Shown here one piece after another: positions 1 to 5,022 of a stretch of 5,022 bases of DNA (within the stretch, counting starts at the first letter, position 1; every line of letters starts with the position of its first letter). This DNA is from JAVBKA01 sp031546715 (lineage in GTDB: Bacteria > Bacillota > Clostridia > Oscillospirales > UBA929), in NCBI GenBank assembly GCA_031546715.1, contig JAVBKA010000215.1, positions 1 through 5,022 of the forward strand, in the 5' to 3' direction. Below the pieces are notes generated by a model that did not search any database, was not told the origin of the DNA, and saw only the letters and a program-made list of their open reading frames with translations. The position numbers and the translations under genes were made by a program.

Positions 1-223
1 TAGTAACACCAAGCCCGCCACCGGGGATAATAAGCATTTTTATGGCTTCGGAATTAACGTCCGCAAGGGTAATATCTGCAGTTACCGTCACGCCATGAGA
101 GGAGCGAATCTGAATGTTGTTGACCCCTACAGTTTTTATATCCACATCCGCACGCCTTAACAGGTCAACTGGCACCATGGCTTCCATAAGCTCGAATCCG
201 TCGTCTAAAAGAATGTACACCAT
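1..223 (-). CDS. DJ-1/PfpI family protein, N-terminal part (cut by window edge)
   Basis: The first 74 residues of a DJ-1/PfpI (ThiJ) family protein are visible; a full member has about 180 residues, so roughly the last 100 lie beyond base 1. The sequence opens with the typical beta strand and the GFELME segment (residues 9-14), where E14 matches the conserved Glu that hydrogen-bonds the active-site Cys in DJ-1. It continues with PVDLLRRA (18-25), SSHGVTVTAD (41-50) and the PGGGLG turn (67-72). The nucleophile-elbow Cys is outside the window, so catalytic competence cannot be judged. Family members include protein/nucleotide deglycase candidates, chaperones and proteases; no specific activity can be assigned. 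The ATG lies 3 bases after the TAG of the preceding acetyltransferase gene. Its ribosome site GGAGG sits inside the last codons of that gene, which suggests translational coupling as the last visible gene of the operon. Confidence 0.9.
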   Translation of the reverse strand, partial: MVYILLDDGFELMEAMVPVDLLRRADVDIKTVGVNNIQIRSSHGVTVTADITLADVNSEAIKMLIIPGGGLGVT

Positions 224-226
224 GGT

Positions 227-1054
227 CTACCCTCCATTATGCAAAAGATTTATATATGGCTCGTTATCCTTAAAGAGTATTTCTTCCAAGACAACACTTT
301 CGCTATCGTCCCCAGTGGTGTCATTCCAAGGGCAGTAATCATCAAGAAATAATCCAGAAAGCGATAAACCTCGTTCTGCTGCGAGCGAGAGCATGTGTTT
401 GGATTCAATAATTTTAAAACATGCACCTAAATGGTGCTTATAAAAGCTTTGCGTAAAGGAACATTCCAGTAAGTTATCACCGTCATAAGCGCAGTAGCCG
501 TCCGCAAACGCTTCAATTCGATACTCAGCCGCAATGCTTTTCCATTGCTCGTTTGTCCTCCTGAGATGTGGTACTGCGCCGAAACACTTCTCGTATTGCT
601 CATTAATCTTCGAGAGGCCAACGGTGACAGGCTGAACGTTATCAATTACTGTGTTTTCAATGTTTTGCCGTATTCCAACTTGGCAGAAGCCATATTTTTC
701 GTAAAAACGGACAACCCCCTCGTTCTCAGGAATCAAAACAGCTAATGGAATTTTACGTAAATGTAGCTCAAACAAAAGTTGCTCAACTAAATCCCCCGCT
801 AAACCTTGCTTTCGGTACTCAGGGTGTGTACATACGCCAAGCATATACGCCACAGGTATCTCAACATTCCACATAGTAAGTGTTTGCAATGTAAAATGAA
901 GCATGGAGACTATCAATCCATCGTCGTTCTCAACAACTAAAGCACGTTCTCTGGCGTACTCTCTGGTAAAAAACGGCTCTCCGTCATCAGGGGGAAAGCA
1001 GGTTTGCCAAAGCTCTTGAAGATTATCAGTATCATTTGCGAATCGCAATTCCAT
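227..1054 (-). CDS. GNAT family N-acetyltransferase
   Basis: This is a 275-residue protein with an N-terminal GNAT domain (about residues 1-130). The acetyl-CoA pyrophosphate loop is visible as R81-K-Q-G84-L-A86 after the strand VAYMLGVCTHPEY (68-80), matching the family's R/Q-x-x-G-x-G/A. The later NEGVVRFYEKYGF (111-123) is the standard Asn...Tyr-GF segment near the active site. Residues 131-275 form a less conserved C-terminal half with no motif I recognise; two-domain GNAT proteins of this length, distantly like Eis, are common in Bacillota. Substrate is unknown: it could be a protein N-terminus, an amine metabolite or an antibiotic. The protein appears cytosolic, with no signal peptide. 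The ATG at 1054 is supported by AAGGGGG (1062-1068) 7 bases upstream. It lies 22 bases after the DUF2156 gene and 3 bases before the DJ-1 gene, within one operon. Confidence 0.9.
   Translation of the reverse strand: MELRFANDTDNLQELWQTCFPPDDGEPFFTREYARERALVVENDDGLIVSMLHFTLQTLTMWNVEIPVAYMLGVCTHPEYRKQGLAGDLVEQLLFELHLRKIPLAVLIPENEGVVRFYEKYGFCQVGIRQNIENTVIDNVQPVTVGLSKINEQYEKCFGAVPHLRRTNEQWKSIAAEYRIEAFADGYCAYDGDNLLECSFTQSFYKHHLGACFKIIESKHMLSLAAERGLSLSGLFLDDYCPWNDTTGDDSESVVLEEILFKDNEPYINLLHNGG
231..235 (-). promoter_or_regulatory. Ribosome binding site of the DJ-1/PfpI gene, inside the upstream gene
   Basis: The minus strand reads GGAGGG then TAG, ACC and ATG. The GGAGG core is 7 bases from the ATG at 223 and is formed by the final Gly-Gly codons and stop context of the acetyltransferase gene. 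This fixes the DJ-1 start and points to coupled translation. Confidence 0.8.
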
Positions 1055-1061
1055 TTTCAGA

Positions 1062-1068
1062 CCCCCTT
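1062..1068 (-). promoter_or_regulatory. Ribosome binding site of the GNAT gene
   Basis: AAGGGGG on the minus strand lies 7 bases before the ATG at 1054. It occupies the 22-base gap after the TAA of the DUF2156 gene, so no separate promoter fits between the two genes. Confidence 0.75.
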
Positions 1069-1076
1069 ACAAAATA

Positions 1077-1952
1077 TTAATGATTAAAAACCACTTTATG
1101 CTTTAAAGCTATTTCCAATGGGTAATATGACTGCTTAGATTTTCTTAGCGACTCAATCCCCATGTCATCTTCACGGTTTACAAGCTTTATCTGCGGAGTA
1201 TAATGCTTCACAAATTCACGGCAAATCATGGGATATGCGCCTGCAATATCGTAAAATGCTTTCTCTATATGAATAATCAGCGTATCAGGTCTCACAAAAG
1301 AGCCTGCTGTAAATGCAATAATGTTTCCATCTGTGCGTAAAACTCCGATTTTTGCATCTAATGCTTCTAAATTATATAGCATTGAAGCAATTCTCTGTCC
1401 TTCTTCTTGCCAAGCCACAGGGTCTCCATCATCATTTTTTCGCTTCCAAGACTCGTGAAATGCCCAGATTTCATCAAGCTCATGATTTGTGACCTCGTTA
1501 TAAGTCCACCGACCATCAAACTCAGCCTCAAACCGATTGCAAAAGTTGCGTTTTCCATGCAGCTTTTTTCCTGCAAAGGTCGATAAGCTATCGGCATCAT
1601 ATATATAATCAGAGGAATCAAGTTCCTCAGTTATAGTAAAGTTGTTGGGATAAGCATCTTCCAGTGACTTTTTCTGAGTTATGGTAAGCCCTCGAAGAAT
1701 CATATTTTTGTCAATAGTCTTCCAAGTTTCAATAACCTTTGACCAGTTCGAAACACCGAGCAGGTGAAAACAGGTTTGCTCATTATCGACAAATTTTACG
1801 AATAGTGCGTAATCCGTTGGGTAAATCTCGTATTTGTAATGTTCTTGCCAAATATATATACATGAAAATGAAGCTTCTGATGTGTATTGACCATCTTGAG
1901 AAGCATAGCTTTCATAAAGAGCTTTGTCCTCAAGTGTGAGTTTGCGAAACAT
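1077..1952 (-). CDS. DUF2156 protein (phosphatidylglycerol lysyltransferase C-terminal domain family), stand-alone
   Basis: This 291-residue protein matches the DUF2156/LPG-synthase C-terminal family as I know it (COG4866-like). Visible signatures are YIYDADSLSTFAGKK (116-130) followed by LHGKRN (131-136), HIEKA (228-232) with GAYP (238-241), and the strong C-terminal NREDDMGIESLRKSKQSYYP (259-278). In MprF this domain, built of two GNAT-like folds, transfers lysine or alanine from aminoacyl-tRNA to phosphatidylglycerol. There it is fused to a membrane flippase; here no transmembrane segment or signal peptide is seen, so the protein looks soluble. Its acceptor is unknown, and soluble homologues are mostly uncharacterised. 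The ATG at 1952 is backed by AGGGG (1960-1964) 7 bases upstream. The gene starts 17 bases after the glycosyltransferase stop and is followed by another GNAT-fold gene, indicating one transcript. Family confidence is high, function low. Confidence 0.88.
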   Translation of the reverse strand: MFRKLTLEDKALYESYASQDGQYTSEASFSCIYIWQEHYKYEIYPTDYALFVKFVDNEQTCFHLLGVSNWSKVIETWKTIDKNMILRGLTITQKKSLEDAYPNNFTITEELDSSDYIYDADSLSTFAGKKLHGKRNFCNRFEAEFDGRWTYNEVTNHELDEIWAFHESWKRKNDDGDPVAWQEEGQRIASMLYNLEALDAKIGVLRTDGNIIAFTAGSFVRPDTLIIHIEKAFYDIAGAYPMICREFVKHYTPQIKLVNREDDMGIESLRKSKQSYYPLEIALKHKVVFNH

Positions 1953-1969
1953 ATAATATCCCCTAAGAT

Positions 1970-2698
1970 TTATTTTTGTGCCTCTTGTTTTGCTTGCTTT
2001 TTAATTTCACCCATAAATCTTGGTAAGTCCATCATTCTTTTATATCTTGACGGGTTCATCAGCAATCGATAAAACCATTCTAATCGTAAATTAATAAAAA
2101 ACTTAGGGGCTCTTTTAGCAGTTCCTGCAAAAATATCAATTGCTCCGCCTAATCCAAGCATTAGGGCATGTCCTACATTTTTTTTATTCTTCACCATCCA
2201 TAATTCTTGCTTTGGTGCGCCAAGGCAAACTATCACAACGTCTGCACCGCTGTCACAAATCTGTTTTGTTACTATCGCATCATCTATATCATAGCCGTTT
2301 CTCGTACCACAAATAATCATATTAGGGAACTTTTTAAGAATATTTTTTTCGGCTATCTCAGGTACTCCGGGTTTGCCTCCTAAAAGAAACAGTTTTTTGC
2401 CAGATTTCTCAATATAAGGAAGCAGATTTTGAATCAGGTCAACACCAGCAACCTTTTCAGGTAGAGGTCTTCCAAGCTTTTCCGAGCCTAACACAACACC
2501 TGCGCCATCAGGAATAATCAGCGATGCAGATTTAACGGCTTTTGCTAACGCCTCATTTTTTAAGCAAGCGTGGACAATTTCAGCGTTTGGGGTTACAACA
2601 TAATGAGCAGTCTTGCTTTCAATCAGTTCAATGGCTTTCTGAACAGCCTGCTTCATTGTAACAGCATCAAAAGGGATACCAAGAACATCTATTTTCAA
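1970..2698 (-). CDS. tagA: WecG/TagA/CpsF family glycosyltransferase (probable N-acetylmannosaminyl- or related hexosaminyltransferase)
   Basis: This 242-residue protein is the full length of the WecG/TagA/CpsF (GT26) family. Members transfer a sugar, classically ManNAc from UDP-ManNAc, onto undecaprenyl-PP-GlcNAc on the cytosolic membrane face, the committed step of wall teichoic acid or related polymer synthesis. Visible motifs in order are TPNAE (36-40), PDGAGVV (63-69) with D64 at the proposed catalytic base, RPLPEKVAGVD (77-87), FLLGG (104-108), LGAPKQE (159-165), GLGGAIDIFAG (182-192) and RAP...LEWFYRL..NPSR (196-218). The Lys/Arg-rich tail from about 196 corresponds to the C-terminal appendage tied to membrane association in Thermoanaerobacter TagA. 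The start is TTG at 2698: an in-frame TGA lies three codons upstream, and the resulting MKIDVLGIPFD is the usual family N-terminus. The exact donor sugar is not provable, and no other teichoic acid gene is in view, so the symbol is by family only. Confidence 0.93.
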   Translation of the reverse strand: MKIDVLGIPFDAVTMKQAVQKAIELIESKTAHYVVTPNAEIVHACLKNEALAKAVKSASLIIPDGAGVVLGSEKLGRPLPEKVAGVDLIQNLLPYIEKSGKKLFLLGGKPGVPEIAEKNILKKFPNMIICGTRNGYDIDDAIVTKQICDSGADVVIVCLGAPKQELWMVKNKKNVGHALMLGLGGAIDIFAGTAKRAPKFFINLRLEWFYRLLMNPSRYKRMMDLPRFMGEIKKQAKQEAQK

Positions 2699-2708
2699 AC
2701 GGAATCAA

Positions 2709-2714
2709 CCTTTT
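2709..2714 (-). promoter_or_regulatory. Weak ribosome binding site before the TTG start of the glycosyltransferase
   Basis: AAAAGG on the minus strand lies 10 bases from the TTG at 2698. It is weaker and more distant than the sites of the other genes here, and together with TTG it predicts modest initiation. The alternative ATG at codon 15 (2654-2656) would remove the conserved first beta strand. Confidence 0.5.
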
Positions 2715-2729
2715 CTAATTAATTAAAAG

Positions 2730-2758
2730 ATTGTAACACATTAATGAAATTTTGGCAA
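2730..2758 (-). promoter_or_regulatory. Sigma-A type promoter with extended -10 for the tagA-like operon
   Basis: On the minus strand a -35 box TTGCCA (2753-2758) is followed by exactly 17 bases and a -10 box TACAAT (2730-2735). A TG one base before the -10 (TGT-TACAAT) makes it an extended -10 element. Transcription should start near 2722-2724, giving a leader of about 25 bases before the TTG start. No other promoter is apparent between this point and the left edge, so it probably serves the glycosyltransferase, DUF2156, GNAT and DJ-1 genes together. Confidence 0.72.
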
Positions 2759-2766
2759 TAAAAAAT

Positions 2767-2783
2767 TGATATTAACTGATATT
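2767..2783. repeat. Direct repeat TGATATT, 10-bp spacing, just upstream of the promoter
   Basis: TGATATT occurs at 2767-2773 and again at 2777-2783, one helical turn apart. The pair begins 9 bp beyond the -35 box of the leftward promoter, where an activator could bind. The region is AT-rich, so chance is a real alternative. Confidence 0.3.
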
Positions 2784-2792
2784 GCTGCTGTA

Positions 2793-2816
2793 CGCAGAGA
2801 TGAAATATGTCTCGCG
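2793..2816 (-). other. Imperfect hairpin after the lipoprotein gene, without a U-tract
   Basis: CGC-A-GAGA (2793-2800) pairs with TCTC-GCG (2810-2816) around a 9-base loop, giving seven pairs with one bulged base. It begins about 28 bases past the lipoprotein stop codon, where a terminator would be expected. However, the transcript continues with a mixed sequence rather than a run of U, so it is not a convincing intrinsic terminator. No better candidate was seen in 2699-2844. Confidence 0.25.
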
Positions 2817-2844
2817 AATGCAATTGGCCTATAATATTCACAAT

Positions 2845-4239
2845 CTATTCATTTTTTAATCCGTCAAAATACTTAAAAACAAATGTGTTTGCAATGTTAC
2901 CTTTAGTGGCAAAAATCAGCTCATAAACACCGTCACAATCCATATCAAATAGAACCATTTCATCAGGTGGAGGGTATTCTTCGCCGAGGTTATACTCAAA
3001 AGTAGCTCCTGTGCCGTCGGATTTCGCAACTTCAACAATTCCTCCCATCGAGGTTTCTTCATTACCCTTCTGCCAAGAAAGTACTTCCGTGTGATTGTCA
3101 TTGTCAACGTCAGTGGTTGCCGTTATTGTTCCGTCTTTTTCTCCGTATACAACCTCACGCGGAGTAATATTCGCATTTTGGTTACACGCAAACAAAACTG
3201 CATCATTGACTGGTAAATCGTCAGTAATGTTTCCCTCTACAACGAAACCTTGATATTCATTGTAGTAAAATGCCGGAGGTTCGGCTGAAACGCTAAGTAT
3301 CTTTTCATTTTTATCGTATATATCAACAACATTATCATTTCCTAGAATCGGGTATTGTGTCACTATGCTGACGTTTGCGCCAAAATTCAGCTCACGCAAA
3401 CACAGAATAATTAGTGATTCACTGGCTTCACTCAATTTTAGTCCATTAATGGATACAGCTTCTGTGCTCTGAAGTGCCTGAGATTTTTCAGTCCCTCCAA
3501 GTAGCCTGTACCGCCGATTTTGCGTATCGATTACGAAGAAATTATTAGCCGTCTGAGTTGGTACAAAGCTTCCATACTCAAGGGTTAGGTCAGAATCCAG
3601 AGTTTTTTGAGGTGCGCAGCCGACAGATGTCCCCGCAATTTGCAAGAATCCGTTTGATAGGAAAACTTGCTCCGTTATACCGTCAGCATTTAGGTCAATT
3701 TTGCAGTCTAGTCCGATAAAATCCGAAGGAGGTATATCTGATTCTGCGCCCAAAAGGATTCTTCCTGTGTTCCCCGCCTCGTTTGGCTGTACACCTGCAA
3801 AGCATAGCTCCCCTATCATATCAAGCATGTCTACTGCTTCAAGTTTTAGTGTACCGTGAACCGAAACCGCCTTTTCGTCCTTCCGCTGCGTTAAGTACTC
3901 TGTTTCAAGACATTCTGCCATGCCTAAGGTTTCAATTTCAGCCTTCCAAGACTTACCTTCACTTGAAAATACCGTAACCGACTTCCCAATATCGAGAAAT
4001 CCATTATACTCACCACTATCATATTTTTCAGCCTCCCAAGGCACAATCGCGCCTTCTGAGACGATACCCAACAAAGAAAAGTTTACCGCTTGGTTGTTTC
4101 GCCACACATATAAAAGCGGATAGCTCTCAGTCACAATCGTTGGCGATTGTGACTGAGAGCTACTGGGTGAGCCGCTTTCACCACAGGACGAAAGCAACAA
4201 TATACATATGACTGACAATAAGCAGCAAAAGTGCTTCAT
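2845..4239 (-). CDS. Putative lipoprotein of unknown function with three DxDxDG-type acidic loops
   Basis: This 464-residue protein starts with a type II signal peptide: K2, a hydrophobic core (4-16) and a lipobox L16-S-S-C19. The mature protein should therefore be anchored by lipid-modified Cys19 on the outer membrane face. A Ser/Gln/Pro-rich linker follows (20-36). I recognise no enzymatic family. Three segments, DLNADGITE (182-190), DVDNDNHTE (377-385) and DMDCDGVYE (432-440), follow the D-x-D/N-x-D-G/N-x-x-E pattern of calcium-binding FG-GAP/VCBS-like repeats, each followed by a hydrophobic strand (QVFLSNG, VLSWQKG, LIFATKG). This suggests beta-propeller-like or metal-bound repeats in a surface protein. 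The ATG at 4239 has AGGCGG (4247-4252) 7 bases upstream, overlapping the stop of the upstream esterase gene, from which it is separated by 11 bases. Co-expression with the esterase is likely; a joint role in glycan handling is only inference. A perfect hairpin lies in the linker-coding DNA. Confidence 0.85.
   Translation of the reverse strand: MKHFCCLLSVICILLLSSCGESGSPSSSQSQSPTIVTESYPLLYVWRNNQAVNFSLLGIVSEGAIVPWEAEKYDSGEYNGFLDIGKSVTVFSSEGKSWKAEIETLGMAECLETEYLTQRKDEKAVSVHGTLKLEAVDMLDMIGELCFAGVQPNEAGNTGRILLGAESDIPPSDFIGLDCKIDLNADGITEQVFLSNGFLQIAGTSVGCAPQKTLDSDLTLEYGSFVPTQTANNFFVIDTQNRRYRLLGGTEKSQALQSTEAVSINGLKLSEASESLIILCLRELNFGANVSIVTQYPILGNDNVVDIYDKNEKILSVSAEPPAFYYNEYQGFVVEGNITDDLPVNDAVLFACNQNANITPREVVYGEKDGTITATTDVDNDNHTEVLSWQKGNEETSMGGIVEVAKSDGTGATFEYNLGEEYPPPDEMVLFDMDCDGVYELIFATKGNIANTFVFKYFDGLKNE
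4121..4162. repeat. Perfect 19-bp inverted repeat with 4-base loop inside the lipoprotein gene
   Basis: The left arm 4121-4139 (TAGCTCTCAGTCACAATCG) is the exact reverse complement of the right arm 4144-4162, around the loop TTGG (CCAA in the transcript). In the mRNA the stem begins 78 bases after the first base of the start codon and covers codons 26-40 (Ser/Gln-rich linker plus TIVTESY). The reading frame stays open across it. The transcript continues UCCGCUUUUAUAUG, so only a short U-run follows, 5 bases after the stem. It could be a translation or transcription attenuator, a small palindromic insertion, or a product of snap-back DNA synthesis. The repeat itself is certain; its role is not. 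Confidence 0.95.
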
Positions 4240-4246
4240 TAGAATT

Positions 4247-4252
4247 CCGCCT
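4247..4252 (-). promoter_or_regulatory. Ribosome binding site of the lipoprotein gene, overlapping the esterase stop
   Basis: AGGCGG on the minus strand lies 7 bases before the ATG at 4239 and overlaps the TAG stop (4251-4253) of the esterase gene. This arrangement supports a two-gene operon with linked translation. Confidence 0.6.
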
Positions 4253-5022
4253 AAATTTTTTGAGTGTTGAATTGCGGAACTGGGAATCCGGCTTTGTTGG
4301 CAAGTGTCGCCACTAAGTAATTCGCCCAGCCGTATCTAACCGCAGATGGCTTAACGATATCGCTGACAATAACTGACTTACCGTTAGCAATTGCAGTCGC
4401 CTTATGCCATACACCTGCCTTATCCTGCAGCTCGAAGCCTAGCACTTCTCCAGATAACAGCTCGCTTTCTGTTTCAACATCAATCAAAGCTGATGACTCA
4501 GAAAAAGTTGCACTTCGCATTTTTGGGAAATCTGGAAGTCCTTTTCCATACATATGACCAAGTGCAGAAAGAGCAAGACGTTCCCCAATTTTTTGTTTAT
4601 CACGAGGATGGATATCTTTTTCATCACCGCAATCAAGGGTACATACAATAGAGGTGTTTTGCACCTCCTCGCTCACCTTTTGCTGAGCCAGTCTTAATAG
4701 AGGCCATTCCTCGCCAGACGGCTTACCCTCGTAGTCCCAAGTAGTTAGCTGAACAATCCCGAAAAATAAATCATCATTCTCAAATAGTTTGCGCCAATTC
4801 TTAATCATTGTTGATAGCAGCTCTTCGTACAAGTCACTATGGTCTACATCCGACTCGCCTTGATACCAGATTGCACCTTTAACTGAAAGAGGCGCAATCG
4901 GCTTAAGCATAGTATTATAAAGACCGCAAGGACGTAAAAAGCTTTTAGGACCAAGGGGAACAGGCCAATTTATGTTTTTTCCAATTGCGGTGTTCAGTTC
5001 AGCAATTGTGAAGTTAGGGTGG
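4251..5022 (-). CDS. Sialate O-acetylesterase-like (SASA/SGNH) esterase, C-terminal part (cut by window edge)
   Basis: The frame is open to the right edge, so 256 C-terminal residues of a longer protein are visible; the Met encoded at 4908-4910 is internal. Upstream of it the frame reads on through RPCGLYNTM into PLSVKGAIWYQGESD, the canonical SASA-domain block (WYQGESD at visible residues 52-58). Next come IKNWRKLF, IVQLTTWDYEG, LLRLAQQ and CGDEKDIHPRDKQKIGERLA; its DIHP His (codon 4608-4610) matches the catalytic His of the Asp-His pair. The catalytic Ser (GQSN block) would lie beyond 5022. The tail AVRYGWANYLVATLANKAGFPVPQF is the usual C-terminal ending. The family removes O-acetyl groups from sialic acids or from other sugars such as xylan substituents; the substrate cannot be told apart here. 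Whether it is secreted is unknown because the N-terminus is missing. The downstream lipoprotein gene begins 11 bases after its TAG. Confidence 0.92.
   Translation of the reverse strand, partial: HPNFTIAELNTAIGKNINWPVPLGPKSFLRPCGLYNTMLKPIAPLSVKGAIWYQGESDVDHSDLYEELLSTMIKNWRKLFENDDLFFGIVQLTTWDYEGKPSGEEWPLLRLAQQKVSEEVQNTSIVCTLDCGDEKDIHPRDKQKIGERLALSALGHMYGKGLPDFPKMRSATFSESSALIDVETESELLSGEVLGFELQDKAGVWHKATAIANGKSVIVSDIVKPSAVRYGWANYLVATLANKAGFPVPQFNTQKI

Noticed and set aside
114..338. Plus-strand open frame of 74 codons
   Set aside because: It lies opposite the DJ-1 and GNAT genes, both with clear family motifs, and its Ser-rich product resembles nothing. The other short plus-strand frames (545-745, 1739-2072, 3783-4123, 4391-4651) were dropped for the same reason.
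2654..2656. ATG at codon 15 as the glycosyltransferase start
   Set aside because: It would delete the conserved MKIDVLGIPFD strand expected at the family N-terminus; the TTG at 2698 with an upstream AAAAGG and promoter fits better.
2760..2789. GCAATA...TATTGC inverted repeat followed by an AT-rich stretch, as a terminator
   Set aside because: Only six pairs with a loop of about 18 bases, and the T-run lies inside the loop rather than after the stem.
4121..4162. The inverted repeat as an intrinsic terminator or transposon end
   Set aside because: There is no proper U-run directly after the stem, the gene continues in frame for more than 400 codons with good protein structure, and no transposase or target duplication is nearby. 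It is kept only as an unexplained palindrome.
4662..4669. Perfect AGGAGGTG Shine-Dalgarno-like sequence on the minus strand inside the esterase gene
   Set aside because: No suitably spaced in-frame start follows and it encodes the ordinary SEEVQ stretch; it also sits in a small GAGGTG/CACCTC hairpin (4651-4667). It is judged coincidental.
4908..4910. ATG as the start of the esterase
   Set aside because: The frame remains open to the window edge, and the preceding residues (RPCGLYNTM) are a conserved part of the family, so this Met is internal.

Overview
The window reads as chromosomal DNA of a moderately AT-rich member of the Bacillota, most likely the Clostridia. The reasons are strong AGGAGG-like ribosome sites about 7 bases from most starts, a TTG start, a sigma-A type promoter, a lipobox lipoprotein and a WecG/TagA-type transferase. 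This placement is inferred from gene content; no rRNA or marker gene is present. All six genes lie on the minus strand, so transcription runs from high to low coordinates. Both end genes are cut by the window edge.

Right part (5022 to 2845): the C-terminal part of a sialate O-acetylesterase-like SGNH/SASA esterase is followed after 11 bases by a 464-residue lipoprotein of unknown function. The lipoprotein carries three DxDxDG-type acidic loops of the kind found in FG-GAP/VCBS-like proteins. The two genes form an operon. Just after its signal peptide the lipoprotein gene contains a perfect 19-bp inverted repeat with a 4-base loop, the most striking non-coding-type structure in the window.

Middle (2844 to 2699): a 146-base intergenic region holds a good extended -10 promoter (TTGCCA, 17 bases, TACAAT) that fires leftward, a 10-bp-spaced direct repeat upstream of it, and a weak hairpin. 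I see no convincing intrinsic terminator after the lipoprotein gene, so some read-through is possible.

Left part (2698 to 1): a four-gene operon driven from that promoter. It encodes a WecG/TagA/CpsF-family glycosyltransferase (TTG start), a stand-alone DUF2156 protein (the catalytic-domain family of phosphatidylglycerol lysyltransferase, GNAT-like fold), a GNAT acetyltransferase, and the N-terminal part of a DJ-1/PfpI protein. Gaps are 17, 22 and 3 bases, and each downstream ribosome site lies in, or next to the end of, the preceding gene. The shared theme may be envelope glycan synthesis plus acyl or aminoacyl transfer, but the link between the transferase and the last three genes is inference. 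No mobile element, CRISPR array or RNA gene was seen, and I found no clear case for a wholly new system.
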